Both the position numbers and the translations under genes were made by a program. Of a stretch of 64,000 nt of DNA, positions 43,453 to 55,336 are shown in pieces (position 1 is the first letter of the stretch; each line of letters begins with the position of its first letter). The stretch is from the NCBI GenBank assembly GCA_022836615.1, contig MU405284.1:63111-127110 (forward strand), given 5' to 3'. The notes below the pieces were generated by a model that ran no database searches, had not been told where the DNA came from, and worked only from the letters and a program-made list of their open reading frames with translations. This DNA comes from Annulohypoxylon bovei var. microspora (taxonomy: Eukaryota > Ascomycota > Sordariomycetes > Xylariales > Hypoxylaceae).

Positions 43453-45159
43453 CTAGAAATCAATTACGATTCGCCCCTTGCCACGACTTACGCAGGATAA
43501 CATGCTAGTTTCCTTCTGTTCGTCCTCGAGGGCTGTTCCTTGGTGGACGACTTTACCCTTGCAGACGTCTACCATGCAGGTTCCACAATTCCCTACGAGG
43601 CAAGAGGAATCTATTTCAAAACCAGCCTCGTTGAGAACATCTAGCAAAGACTTTTCGTGAGGTACCTGTAGAATCTGGCCGGTGGTCTTGATTTCCGCTT
43701 CGAATGGTTCGCCAGTGCCGGTCCCGGCGCTGCCGAATTCTTCAAAGTGGGTTTGAGATCGTGGATAACCTAGTTTCGTCGTCATATCATGGCATGCGGT
43801 CAGTAGTGACGATGGACCGCAGCAATAAACCAAAGGCTTGAAGCAGTCGTCTCTACAATCGTTGGGTGGTGGAATGAGGGTGGTAACATCTAATCGCCGA
43901 CCTTCGTTCCTTGCGTAGACCGTAGTCTTGTCAGTCGGTAGATAATCGAGGTACGCAGCTTCTTTCCTGCTGCGGACAGCGTAATGTATCTCGAAATCGG
44001 CAGATTTCTTCTCGAGGGTGTTGATCTCACCAATAAACGCGGTAACGCCAATGCCGCCTATGAAGAATATGTGCTTTGTCGGCCTAGTTTCTTGATCGTT
44101 GCTAATTATGGGAATGGTCGCGTTGTGCCCCTTGGCAACTTCCAAGACGTCGCCAACCTTGAGTTTTTCATGCAGAAATACGGAGCCACCTCTCGAGTTG
44201 TCGTCCTTCGCGATCCCTAGTTCGAACGATCTCATGTCACCCGATACGACCGAGTAAGCTCTCGTGAACTTGGAGTCTGGCCCAAACCTGAGGCGCACAT
44301 GGGGAAAACGTCCGAACTGTAGATCTTCCGAGTCAATATTTTGGTCTTCGGAATTGAAGACAAACCTTTGCACTCTTGGTGTTAGTCGAGTCTTCTCGAC
44401 TAACTTGTATGACTGCCAAGGCACTGCGAAATCACCTAGTAGCCGACCGTTCATGTTCTCAGTCCCCTTTGCGAGTCGATCCTGAAATAAGGTGAGGAAT
44501 TCATGACTAAGTCCTTCTAGCTGGCTGAGTTCGGTTATGGCCTCAAGGTTGCTCACATCCGTATAAAGGATGTGGTGCACTCTTGAAAGTGACCAGTAAG
44601 GGTTAATACGCTCGATCAATTCTATCTCGTCACCTTCTTGTACCTCTCCGCCTTGAATTACGCGATAATACCAGCCAGTATATCCTGTAGTCTGGATTAA
44701 GCTAGACATCTTCTTGTACTCGAAGCGGTGATTCAGCTTGTAACAAGGTTGTCTTAGCATTGTGACTTGGACGATAGCTTCAGGTCCTAGACGAAACTTA
44801 TCGCCAACGCAGAGGTTGTTTTCCGAGAGGTACGCTGAAGACAGATTCTCACCGAAAGCACCGACCTTGAACTTGTGTTCGCGATCTGGCAAGATCTTCT
44901 TCCAGTCATCATAGTGACGAGGATCATATTGGTGAATGGCGTTGTCGGGGCTTTTGTGATGGATATATTGTCTCTCATCGCCGGAAAGGCCACCAACCGT
45001 GAGTTGAACTTTTCCACTCCGGGGCTGTTTGTTAATGGCCGAGAACAAACCTTTCACACCTCCTAAAGGTCGAATCTTTCCCGTCCTCAAGCTGAGAATG
45101 ACATCCTTAGGTGGAAGCGGCGCTAGGCCAAGATCGAATCCGGTCACTTGGGAACCCAT
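43453..45159 (-). CDS. MOSC / ferredoxin reductase / [2Fe-2S] ferredoxin fusion
   Basis: A single exon of 568 residues, start ATG at 45159. Residues about 25-220 form a MOSC domain: GGLSGDERQYIHHKSPDNAIHQY, FGENLS, and LRQPCYKL with the MOSC Cys. Residues about 245-465 form an FMN/NAD(P)-binding reductase of the phthalate-dioxygenase-reductase type: FTRAYSVVSGD (flavin), FFIGGIGVTAFIGEI (nucleotide), YCCGPSSLLTA. The C-terminus is a plant-type [2Fe-2S] ferredoxin with Cys in SSCLVGNCGTCMVDVC and a later MLSC. The protein probably passes electrons from NAD(P)H through flavin and the Fe-S cluster to a partner oxygenase or to a molybdenum/sulfur-linked reaction at the MOSC site. Similar fusions occur in fungal aromatic and xenobiotic catabolic clusters. 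It is divergent to the histidine kinase at 46301. Confidence 0.92.
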   Translation of the reverse strand: MGSQVTGFDLGLAPLPPKDVILSLRTGKIRPLGGVKGLFSAINKQPRSGKVQLTVGGLSGDERQYIHHKSPDNAIHQYDPRHYDDWKKILPDREHKFKVGAFGENLSSAYLSENNLCVGDKFRLGPEAIVQVTMLRQPCYKLNHRFEYKKMSSLIQTTGYTGWYYRVIQGGEVQEGDEIELIERINPYWSLSRVHHILYTDVSNLEAITELSQLEGLSHEFLTLFQDRLAKGTENMNGRLLGDFAVPWQSYKLVEKTRLTPRVQRFVFNSEDQNIDSEDLQFGRFPHVRLRFGPDSKFTRAYSVVSGDMRSFELGIAKDDNSRGGSVFLHEKLKVGDVLEVAKGHNATIPIISNDQETRPTKHIFFIGGIGVTAFIGEINTLEKKSADFEIHYAVRSRKEAAYLDYLPTDKTTVYARNEGRRLDVTTLIPPPNDCRDDCFKPLVYCCGPSSLLTACHDMTTKLGYPRSQTHFEEFGSAGTGTGEPFEAEIKTTGQILQVPHEKSLLDVLNEAGFEIDSSCLVGNCGTCMVDVCKGKVVHQGTALEDEQKETSMLSCVSRGKGRIVIDF

Positions 45160-46300
45160 GATCCAAATGCGCTATGTTATGTTAAGTTGTTCTTCTCCAA
45201 ACTCTATGTGGGATGTTTACTCAGGATAGATGCCTAAAACTTGTCCAGGGTTAAATTACTAATGTGTTTGACTCGTCCAGACTCGTCGACGGGTAGTATT
45301 TTGTACGAAGACCCACCCAAGCTAACAGAATTGGTAGTTTAGGGGTAAAGGATAATCCCGATAAGATCGAGGGGTTATATATGCCATTCATTACGACATG
45401 ACTGGGAATTTGTTATAATAATGTTTAGTAACAGTAGTTGAAGTTAAATACAATTTTTTTCTTCATATCACTGGACCTTTTTTTAGTTCTTTTGTTTGAT
45501 GAATCACATAACTAATCTTTATTCATACTATATGATTAAATGCCAACCTTACGAATTCATAGGTCGTATGAGATAGTTACCTGGGATAAAACAATCAATT
45601 GTTATTTTTAAATATTTTCTTTGTAAGGATATTCTACTCGCCCTTTGATTGGGTCGTCTTCAGTTTCCATGTTGAATATCATTTCTCTGTTCATATACTA
45701 TCGGGTAGGTATCACCATATTAGTGGCCGTTGATTGCTTCCCGTAGTGGAAGTTGAACTCGGGGCAAAACCCGCACTTATACAGCTGACACCGACCGGAA
45801 ATTTCCGCGGTTACTAAAGGTTAGGACCATGACGAATCCGTGACGGCGGGTAGCATTGAGATCGGGTGCATAAGCAAGCTCCGTATTAAACCCACTTATC
45901 ACCACGTCCGCTTTGCCAATCCGGAGCGATAAAGCTGTTAATCAAACCTTCTCCTACGCTATACTGACAAAACTGGACCCGAGAGTTCAGGTTTATATGA
46001 TAAAGCCTCACTAATGTTGGTGGCGAGTAATGGACGTGTATTTTAGAGTAGTCTCGACCTGCCACGGCGTCGAGCTATTGTAGATGTGATCTCCTTGCGG
46101 AATTAGCTTCGTCCGCACCAAGATAGATTCTGGGGAAATACAATTCTCTCGAGATATATCTCCATTTTGAAGATATTCACTTGCATACCGGTGTGAGACT
46201 GGTTAATGTGCTTATATGCCATCTATCAGCTTCCGTCGCGGCTTGATGTCTACTAGGAACTATCACCACTTTCTGAACTGTGACTCCCCATGGTGTCGTG
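45160..46300. other. Divergent promoter region, MOSC-reductase / histidine kinase
   Basis: A 1.14-kb region between two divergent genes. No open frame with family signal is seen. An overlapping frame at 46216-46545 is a shadow of the kinase N-terminus. Confidence 0.5.
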
Positions 46301-49300
46301 ATGCCCCCGAAGGATGGACCGCCACCTTTGCGCCTAAAAGGGCAAGCATCCCAAGTACAAGAATGTCACCAAACAGGACCCCGGGGAGTCGAAGAGTGCG
46401 GCGTTCGCAGCTTAAGTTCTTCCAAGCCGCCGATTACTCCCGCTCAAAAACTCTTTCAGGGCGTCGACTGGAGCAAGTCCGCCGTCGGGCCAAGGGCTAC
46501 CTGGGACTCCGTACTTCGCCATATTTCACGCTTTCTCTTGGCTGACACAAGTCCTGCGATACTATTTTGGGGGGAGTCCTCTTCTATTATTTACAATGAA
46601 GCATATTTGCCGTTGTTGGGAAGTAAACACCCGGATGCCATGGGGATGGATGCTTCTGAGGTTTTTACTACCATCTGGTATGAGCTGTTAGCTGGGAAGA
46701 TTGCCGAGCAACATCAAACATGCCGCACGGAAACGTGTGAGGGTACTAGGCTTCTCATCGAGGTAGAAGGGCATAAAGAAGAGAACTATTTCGACTGGAG
46801 ACTGATTCCCGTAACCGACGACGATGGAATTGTCAGGGGATCTTACGGTATCCCCTCAGACAGAACACAGGAAGTCATTCGGCAGAGGCAGAATGAATGT
46901 ATCCAGCGACTATGTCGCCATACCGGCACGGCGAATAACATGAAAGAGCTTTGGCACACATTACTAACCGGGCTCAGCTATAATATCAAAGATATCCCTT
47001 TTGTGTTGTTGTATTCGCTGGATGCGCAGCTGAGTATTAGTGATCAGCCAAGCAAGCCTAGCTACCCTTGCCATCTAGAAGGTAGCATTGATGTGGAGAA
47101 CTGCGGTCTTGGGGGGCAAGAATACCTCGATCTGTCGTGCGATATTGATGGATTTGCGCCGGTGATGCTGAAGGCACTTCAGCGCGATTCCATGCTGATA
47201 TTAGAGACTAGCGATCCGTCTCTGCACAGTCTCCTTAATGGCATCGGATGCAAAAGAAACCCACCATCTTCTGGCCAGTTTGCCATTGTACCAATCAAAG
47301 ACGATAGCAGAATAGCAGCGTTCATGGTAGTTGGTCTAAATCCGTATAGGAGGTACAGCTCTCAGTTCTGCGAGTTTCTACAGCTCATAGCAGACGTTGC
47401 AGCGCCGCAGATATCACGAGCGCGATTATCAGAAGAAGTCGCCCGTCATAACGAGTTAGCCAAGCGGGCTCAGTTGGATCGAAGGAGAAGCGACATGAGA
47501 TTTTCGCGTTTTGCGGAGTGGTCCATCGTTGGTTTGGCTGTTAGCGACGTGGATGGCAAGGTACTGTACACAGTCGGTTGAATTGGTTAAGGGGTTAGAC
47601 TGACCTATCGCTAGATTCTATATGCAAATGATGCATGGTACAAATTTTCCGGTTTAAATCCAGCGGACCAAGAAGATCTGAGTTGGTTTGATAGCGTCGT
47701 TCCGGAAGATGCCGGGTTGCTCTTACAATGGCAGCGGAGGGTGCTCGACGAGAAAAAAGGGGGGACGTTTCAAATTCGCTCCAAAGAACCCTTTCGTCGA
47801 GGCCATATGTCTTCGGAGCACCGAACAGGCATCTGCGCTTGCTACTCGGACTTAAATGAATTCGACGAGGTTGAAAGCGTTATGATCTTCACGATGGACA
47901 TTAGCGAGCTTAAATGGACCGAACAACAATTGATATCACGTTCTAAAGAGCTCGAAGAATCAGAACAAAAATGGCGAAACTACGCGGAGCATTGCCCCCT
48001 TGGAATTTGCCGCACAGACGGTGAAGGTCATGTCGAATACGGTAATAAGGCCTGGCTCGCAATTTATAGCTTCCTGCAGGAAGATTTTCCTAGAAGCCCT
48101 TGTCCTTGGTTGCCTTGGATCCGCGAGGACCACGTGCAGGCTTGTAAGGATATGTTTGCTCGACTTCAACAACAACCTGGGCCTGAGTCTGTCGAGTTTC
48201 AGTTGGTGAATAAAACGTATACGATATCAGGGGGTGACAACACTGTCACCAACGGCGCGTACGTTGTCGCCACAGGGTTCTCTCAATTCAAGGAAGATGG
48301 GACGGTTGACTATATGGACTTCTGGGTGACGGACATCAGCGGGCAGAAAATGGCCGTCAAAGTCTTGACGGACAAGATGGAAGAAGCTATCAGGTCAAAA
48401 ACGCAGCAGGAACGTTTCATGGACATGATCAGCCATGAGATTCGAAACCCCTTATCAGCAGTCCTTCACTGCAGCGAAGAGATAATCGAGTCGATGAAGA
48501 AAGGCGCCGCTGCCCTAGAGTGGGAACCCGACGAACAATCTACCTGTGATCTACGCAACTCTAGAAAAGGCAAGGTGTTAAGAAGACAAATTAGCAGTGC
48601 ACTGGATGCCGCCAGCACGATTGTATACTGCGTACAACACCAGAAACAAATTGTCGACGACGTTCTAACGGTTTCCAAACTGGATTCCGACTTACTTATA
48701 GTATCCCCTATTCCGGTCCAACCGATGGGACTTGTTCGCTCATCCCTGAAGATTTTCGACGCCGAGCTGAAGATGACGGATATTAAACTAGCAGTCATAA
48801 AAGATAACTCGCTATCTACGCTCAATGTCGACTGGGTTCTCCTTGACCCTAATAGGTTTCTTCAAATTGTGATAAACCTCGTCACAAACGCCATAAAATT
48901 CACCAAGACATCAAATGCGAGGCAGATAGTTGTGACGGCAGCTGCTCATCTACACCGGCCTCTCCAAAGCGAACTCGGCGTAGAATTTGTACCGCATCGA
49001 TACGCATCCGTTACCCCGGTATCCGATTTTAAGGACACGGGAGATTCAACCTCGGATGTTTTCATGTCCTTCTCCGTTAAAGATACGGGCAAGGGTTTGA
49101 CGAAGGATGAGAAGGCACAAATCTTCAACCGCTTCTCGCAAGCATCTCCAAAAACACATATAGAATACGGAGGCTCGGGACTTGGTTTGTTCATCGCTCG
49201 TCAGATCACGGAGATGCTCGGGGGAGAAATAGGTATGGCCAGTAGCGCCGGCTCGGGTTGTACATTTGCATTTTATGTCAAGACTCAGAGGTGCATGCTA

Positions 49301-49920
49301 CCCCCTTCAACGCCGGCATCCAGAGAGCCTATCATCAGACTAAGTCGTTCGGTTAGTATAACACCTGATGGAATCCCGATGCTTTCAAACGAAAATATTA
49401 GTGCCCCCGAGACCCCAAAGAGCTCAGGTAGCCCAGGGCCTCGGGAGGCACATCTCAAAGTGCTCGTGGTTGAAGATAATCTGGTTAATCAAAAGGTACT
49501 GTGCAAACAGCTACGCAACCGAGATTTCCTCGTTAAAGCTGCCAACCATGGGCGAGACGCTCTCGATGTTGTGCAGGAAACTAGCGCCAAGGACGAATCA
49601 CACGAACACAACCACTTTGATGTAATTTTGTGCGATATTGAGATGCCAGTCATGGACGGTATTGAATTTACAAGAGAGGTCCGGAGGCTAGAGTCGGCTG
49701 GCGAACTCCCAGGACACGTCCCAATTCTTGGAGTTACGGCAAATGTGCGTAGCAAGCAGGTCAGCGGTGCGATCGAAGTTGGCATGGTAATTAAGCCCCA
49801 GTAAATAACTTGTACTGCCTCATAGAAGATGCTAATGTCGAGATTTAGGATGGCGTTACAACAAAACCATACCGTATCGAAGAACTCATCGCACACATCG
49901 GAGGTGTTTGTGCTAAATAA
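46301..49920 (+). CDS. PAS-domain hybrid histidine kinase (3 exons)
   Basis: Exons 46301-47560, 47615-49786 and 49849-49920 give 1167 residues; the start is the first ATG of the frame (MPPKDGPPP). Order of domains: a PAS-like region (about 85-200, SPAILFWGESSSIIYNEAYLPLLG); a GAF-like region (about 215-400); a second PAS spanning intron 1 (VGLAVSDVDGK|ILYANDAWYKFSGL); a third PAS (about 530-650, CPLGICRTDGEGHVEYGN); HisKA with FMDMISHEIRNPLSAV, His about 694; HATPase_c with INLVTNAIKFT, DTGKGL and GGSGLGLFIARQI; and a receiver domain LKVLVVEDNLVNQKVL with phospho-Asp about 1094 in DIEMPVMDG. The last exon supplies the receiver Lys (TTKPYRIEELI). No transmembrane helix is visible, so a cytosolic sensor feeding a phosphorelay (Ypd1-type) is expected. 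It diverges from the MOSC-reductase gene. All catalytic residues are present. Confidence 0.93.
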
Positions 49921-51004
49921 ATGCCTGGTGAGAAGTAATACTTTGCTATTTAGTATCTTATCTATATAGCCTTGCTATACTACGTGGATATCCATATCCA
50001 TATCCATATTACGAAGCTCATTTGCCCACCTATTAGTTGATCTAATTATCAGGAAACCCCTTTATTTACCCAGTCGGTCCCCCTGAGCTGAACGCGAAGG
50101 TGGGGGTTTAGAAGCGATAACATAATTTCGCGTTAAGATAAATGGAATTAATAACTAGTATACATACCTAGGTAGTTATATAATAAGAATTGCCTGAAAA
50201 TAAATGCGACAACCGTTGATTGCTTTCAGTTTGACCTTGAGTATTTGGGGTTAGGGTTAGGGTTACCTTAAACATAACCACTACCCATTTTCTAATTCAT
50301 TATAATCAGCTTCTCATCTTCAACCTACGACTCCACCACCCAGATCCAGAACATCTTTCACTTTTATTCCATACCCAGTTTCCATAATATCGCATCGGGT
50401 CTCGCGCTCCCCTAGTCACCCCGTCGTGTTCTCACGTCATCTTTCCGCTCGGCCTCTCGCCCTTAACCGCGATCCTATATTGTGAATGCTCGTGCTTTCT
50501 TTACTTCCGAACGGGCGGAAAAGAGATACCTCGCCATTCTAGACGGACTTGTCGCCAAAGTCGAGTTAATTAAGTCAATGACGAGGGGCTTGATCTGCTC
50601 GTTAGAAACCCCCCACTTGCGGGGTTAAGACTCAAGATGAAGCGATAGATTATGTGTGTGTAAGATACCCGTTCAAACAACGTGTGGGCGATTAGCGTAG
50701 CATTTTTACACAGCACGAAGGCAGACGGGAAGTTATGTGGTCGCAAAGGTATAGGATTGCGAGGCAGACATCTACCACATACTAAGTCCATACCAAGTCG
50801 CACAAGGCGGTGTATCCCTACGTCGCAATTCGACTTATACTCGAATAATCATTAAATGCATTCAAGGAGTCGCTCTAGGATAGGCCCATCTATACAGAAA
50901 ATCATAACCCGTCATCAGACCCCGCTCTACCTTCTATCCTATTTTGCCGCACGCCAAACGCCCTGGAGCTATCCCTGTGCCTCCCTCGTATCCCTTATCC
51001 CTCA
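49921..51004. other. Convergent intergenic region with telomere-like repeat
   Basis: 3' flanks of the kinase and GPI1. It contains TTAGGG repeats at 50247-50265, then a pyrimidine-rich promoter-like stretch and a protein-like open frame of about 53 codons (50467-50628, ...ARAFFTSERAEKRYLAILDG...) without an ATG. No gene is called. Confidence 0.45.
50247..50265 (+). repeat. Interstitial telomere-like repeat / telobox
   Basis: GGGGTTAGGGTTAGGGTTA: nearly three units of the fungal telomere repeat TTAGGG. Short teloboxes can be promoter elements of translation-related genes in ascomycetes. Here no such gene follows, so it may be an orphan promoter element or an interstitial telomeric scar. Confidence 0.6.
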
Positions 51005-53346
51005 TTAAAATCCCCTCCCGGCACGCCCGTTCATATGTCGCCTACTATTAAGAGTCGGAGTTGTCGGGAACGCGTACGGATACACGTTCACGGGGCGCTT
51101 CTTGGTGGGAAGCGAATTTAACGCCTCCCACATATCCATAATGCCGGCTCTCCGCGCGGGAAGCATGCTATACTGCAGAGAGTACAGAGCCTTTCGATGG
51201 ATGGGCGGGACGAAGCGGCCGGTGACGAGGCAGAATAACACCCGGGGTGACAGGTAATGTTTGCGGATACGGCCACCCATCTGAAAGTACTGGCGGAACA
51301 TAGCCGCGAATGTAAGTGGGATAGGCTATAATCTGTTATTCCTTCGTCCACAATGACACGGCGATGGAGAAATTACAAACCTTGAGGTAGATAACCGAGG
51401 TAGGTTGCGAAGGTGACGGTGGGGATGACGTGGTGGAATTAATACTAAGTCTATCTGGGGTATCACGAAGTTCAAAACGAATGCCGCCTAATCATAGTTA
51501 GTTAGATATGAAACAATATTGTGGCTAGAGTTCGTTGTAAACTCACCTGGTAGACGCCTAGGGTCCTTTGCTCTAAGCATCAACGCGAACAGTGGAAAAT
51601 GGTTCAAACAAGAAAGCAGTGTATCGAAAATGGCCTTGAACGATATGATGACCATGCGCGCAAGGGCGAAGTTGAGATAGAAGACGACAACGGTGGGGAG
51701 GAGGAAAAAGAGAAGCGTGAATAAGATGGTACCGACGAGAAGTTGATCAAGATCGTAGTCACACGCGTCGACACGATTTCGTAGCACGTTATATTTCTTG
51801 CCTCGAAATAATTGGAAGAGAGAAAGTAGAATCGTGAGCTGCCAGTGGAAGATTCGTGCCGAGGCTAGGTAGAAGGAATAGATGTGTATGGTGAGCACCG
51901 AGAGAAGGTCGGAGAAAAGGGCGATAGGCATACTGGCGCCACCGAAACTGGAGAAGCCGATGAACCAGACGATATGCGGCAGCAAGGGTTGTAAAGTCTC
52001 GATGCAACTTGACCAATAATCAATAACCCAAAGAAACAAGTCGCCCAAGAACAATGCCAATTCACTGTTTAGCTTCAGACCGGCGGGCCATCCCATAAGC
52101 CATGATATGCTACTCTGAAGCGCATCGATGGTATACCTTCCAAGAAGCATGCTGATCGTGTCGGCCACCCATTCGGCGTTGTCGATAATATACGACCCAA
52201 GAGCAATACCCATAATAACATCATTAGCCACGAGCCACAAACTGTTGTAAAAGCGTATGTAGTCAGGATGACTAGTCGTGACGCTGTCCCAGTCGTTTTT
52301 CCGCAGCCGAAGTTTGACATACTGCATGGGCCAATAACAAAACTGTTGGAGGCGTATCTCCACTTGCTGGGCCGTTGCAGATACGTCCTTGAGCGCAGGC
52401 GAATTCGGCCGAGCTCTCCACTCTAATATCAACAACAGCGCCTCGGCAGCGATCCGATGCCCAAGGAGGAAAAGGACAAAGATCTTACGGATTACGGGAA
52501 ATGCGTAAAGAATGATCATGTCCCACATCCATACGATCACATAATCCCTCATGTTCGTGGCATGTTCCACCACTCGTTCGGAGACGCTGAGAGTCCGCTT
52601 AGGTCGGGTCCCGATGAGCGGTACATTTTTCTGCAGCAGACGTTCCAACTCCCATGCCCAATTGATCTGATTGACAATCCTACCAAGCGCCTTGTCTTTT
52701 TGAGATGGAGTGTGCTTCACAACCGAATGCTGTTTTAGCTTCTCGTTTAGCAAACGCCGCTTTTGCTTATTCCTCTGCTCCTGCTTTTCATCTTCGGCTT
52801 CGGAACTATCATATGCATGATATAAGGCATGGTCATCCTTATCGGCCAGCGAGAGCGCAATAGGGTTTAACGATATGTATTGCATCCGAAGAGGATTTGG
52901 CCTCTCGAATAGAGTGATCTGTATACTTGAAGCTTTCGGACAGGTGATCTGAGGCACTCGTTGAAACGGTCTCGTGGTGGCTCGTACCCATGATGGGTCT
53001 GGCTCGAAATCGGGAATGCGATTTGTAATGCCAAGAACATGCATCGAGGACTGTCCGCAAAGCTCAAATATTCGGGGAATAGGGTGAGGGGCACTCCGTA
53101 GTAGGATGCCCGTCTTCAAAGCATTCTCGACACTTCTTGGCTACGGTATTGTCAATACAGATCACGGGCCGCGGACCACAGAGTACGGAGAGTGAGAAGC
53201 GAGTAGCTTACATCGACATGATCTAAGACGGCTACAACGACAACGTCTAGGGCCGAGTTTCTCCAGCCGACGATGACACCTGGGAAATCAGATGTGGGGA
53301 TGTCGATCGGCCAAAATACCCTCATCAATCCATCGCACTCTGGCAT
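51005..53346 (-). CDS. GPI1: GPI1 / PIG-Q subunit of GPI-GlcNAc transferase
   Basis: Exons 53346-53212, 53140-51547, 51487-51381, 51325-51005 give 718 residues (720 if the ATG at 53352 is used). Gpi1/PIG-Q is a subunit of the ER enzyme that moves GlcNAc to phosphatidylinositol, the first step of GPI-anchor synthesis. The N-terminus MPECDGLMRVFWPIDIP...PGVIVGWRNSALDV is typical of fungal Gpi1, followed by SVENALKTGILLRSAPHPIPRIFELCG. Several transmembrane helices lie at about 200-260 and 300-560. The C-terminal signature spans exons 3-4: IRFELRDTPDRLSI, then PIPLTFAAMFRQYFQMGGRIRKHYLSPRVLFCLVTGRFVPPIHRKALYSLQYSMLPARR. The donor of intron 3 is GTTTGT. A small membrane-protein gene ends only 9 nt upstream of the ATG at 53352. 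Confidence 0.94.
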
Positions 53347-53361
53347 GACCATGGACCAGCG

Positions 53362-53857
53362 TCAGAGCACTCCACCTAGAAGGAGCCTCTGCGCCGGAGT
53401 TGCTCTCGAGCTGATATTCCAAGGGTAGGTGATCGCGGATGCTAGGGGTATCTTCGTCAGTCGGGTTTGTCTCAGTCGCAGGGGGATTTTCTGTATTACC
53501 AAATCTGCCTCGACTCCGGCGATATGTTGTACAGGTACGAATACTATGACGAAAGCAAGAGTCAAGAAGGCGAATCCCTGGCCGGCGCGAAGCTATACAA
53601 GTGTTAGACAAGCTGTCCGACTACTTTTATTGTCCATATTCTTCATCTTCTTCTTCTACGAATCCTGTATGGCTTATAGCTAATGTATCCTCCACGTCAC
53701 ATGTCGAAACTATCGAGGGGGAGGGAGATCTGCTCACAATGACACCTTTATCCCAAGCGAAGATGGTCAGTTCGTAGAGTCGAGTGACTAGATCCCATCG
53801 AGCAGTGATGTAGCCAGCTACGAAGATCGCGAGGGTGAGTACGGAGAAAGGGTGCAT
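53362..53857 (-). CDS. Small membrane protein directly upstream of GPI1
   Basis: Exons 53857-53738 and 53592-53362 give 116 residues. The join ...FAWDKGVI|LRAGQGFAFLTLAF... keeps frame with standard GTGAGC...TATAG intron ends. Two hydrophobic helices are visible: residues about 3-18 (PFSVLTLAIFVAGYIT) and about 44-62 (GFAFLTLAFVIVFVPVQHI). A basic C-terminal tail follows. It resembles short hypothetical fungal membrane proteins; the function is unknown. The stop codon (53364-53362) is 9 nt from the first ATG of GPI1 on the same strand, far too close for a normal separate promoter. The pair may be transcribed together, or GPI1 may start inside this gene. Confidence 0.7.
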
Positions 53858-55336
53858 GTAGATCGGTGATTATTCTCCTTCGAGTCGCATCGCCTACGCT
53901 CTCCTTCTCTTCGCAAGTCCAGGTATGACGTGTTCTAGAATGGATTATCCCGATCGCCCGATATATTATTATTGTTGTATTCGATGGGCCTCTTCTAATT
54001 CGAGGAAAGGGTTGGTAACCGATAAAAATTGCAATGTCTGCGCTGTCGTCGCACGAGCGTTTTCGGGTAGTGTCTGAGGACCGAATTAATTGCTCTGGAG
54101 TGGTATCGTCGGGATGCGGTCTAATTTGGTGTAATGTTTGGCAAGTATAACGAGCGACGAGGTTTGATGGGGGCGGTTAGAGAAGAGAGAAGGTGGAATT
54201 GTGTAGCCTGTACGGAATAGATAAAGGTAAAGTAAAGAGTCGAGGTTAAAATCGAAATCAAAGTTAGGAAGTGGGTGTTGTTTGTTGCTGCCCCTTGCAG
54301 TTCTGTTCTGGATTGGACTTGCAGAGTTGCATTGCGGCATTGCGTGTACACATTTTAGTTTATCGATTATCGATATACGTGGATTCCTAAATCGTTAAAG
54401 GGCCATTGGGTTTTAAATAGTGGGATCCACGACCCTGACGTCGAGAGCGACCCGTGTAACACTTGGAAACTCTGATTTGCTAATCGGCGCCACTAAAGAA
54501 AACACACCATCACCTGCAGCACCAACTTGCGCGGCTTCCAAAGTTATTCATGTACCGCATATTTTAACCTTCAACGAGGAGAAATACTTTTCAATATCCT
54601 CCGATATTAATCGATATTGTCGTCGATTCATTTTCGAATTAAAAAAAATTAAAAAAGTTCGAACACTTTGAATCCACTACCTTCGATAGGCAAAGTTATT
54701 ATGCAGTAAGGTTCCTAATTATTTCGATTTTGCGCCACCTCGAAGAAAAAAACTATCAATACAATATATTGATCGTGGAAGTGTTTGGGGGTTTCAATTG
54801 AAGCGCAGATTGTGGTGAGAAGCGGACACAGACTAAGAAGTATTCATGAGGTAATCCGGGGGGTTTTATACATTTGAATAGTAAGAGCTGAGTAGGGTTT
54901 GCCTGGGGTAATGAATACGAGCTCTCTCCAATTCCCAATTCCATTAGGCTACAACAATCGTTAAGGTGTAACGGTTACGTTGGATGATGGATGAGCCCTG
55001 CAATTTATCTTCACTTTCCCCGTCTCCTTCTGTAAAAGATCGTCATTCTCAGCTGCGGCGTTGGTGAGGCGGAGCTACTGTACCCAAGCATTAACAACTT
55101 AGAGACAGATAGAGACAAAGATATCCCACGAAACTGACCCTGCGGGGTTGATCGGGATGATGACATTGGCCAAGATCATCTTTACGCCTCACGATTCATG
55201 GCTATCTGCAGGCTGCCCAGACTTCCAAGGTTCCAGATGAAATCTGACCTAGTCTGACTCTAGACCTATTGGTGTGATTCGGAATCTCGGCACCTTTTGC
55301 GGCACGGCTGGTTGATGTCTTGATCTTGATCACCAA
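53858..55336. other. Intergenic region
   Basis: Promoter of the small membrane-protein gene and 3' flank of MDM35. Frames at 54086-54351 and 54420-54671 are AT/Ser-biased and unconvincing. No repeat stands out. Confidence 0.5.

Noticed and set aside
46216..46545. 109-codon plus-strand frame
   Set aside because: It overlaps the histidine-kinase N-terminus in another frame; the kinase frame carries the PAS motifs.
53288..53611. 107-codon minus-strand frame bridging the small membrane gene and GPI1
   Set aside because: It is out of frame with both conserved products; the spliced model with hydrophobic helices is better supported.
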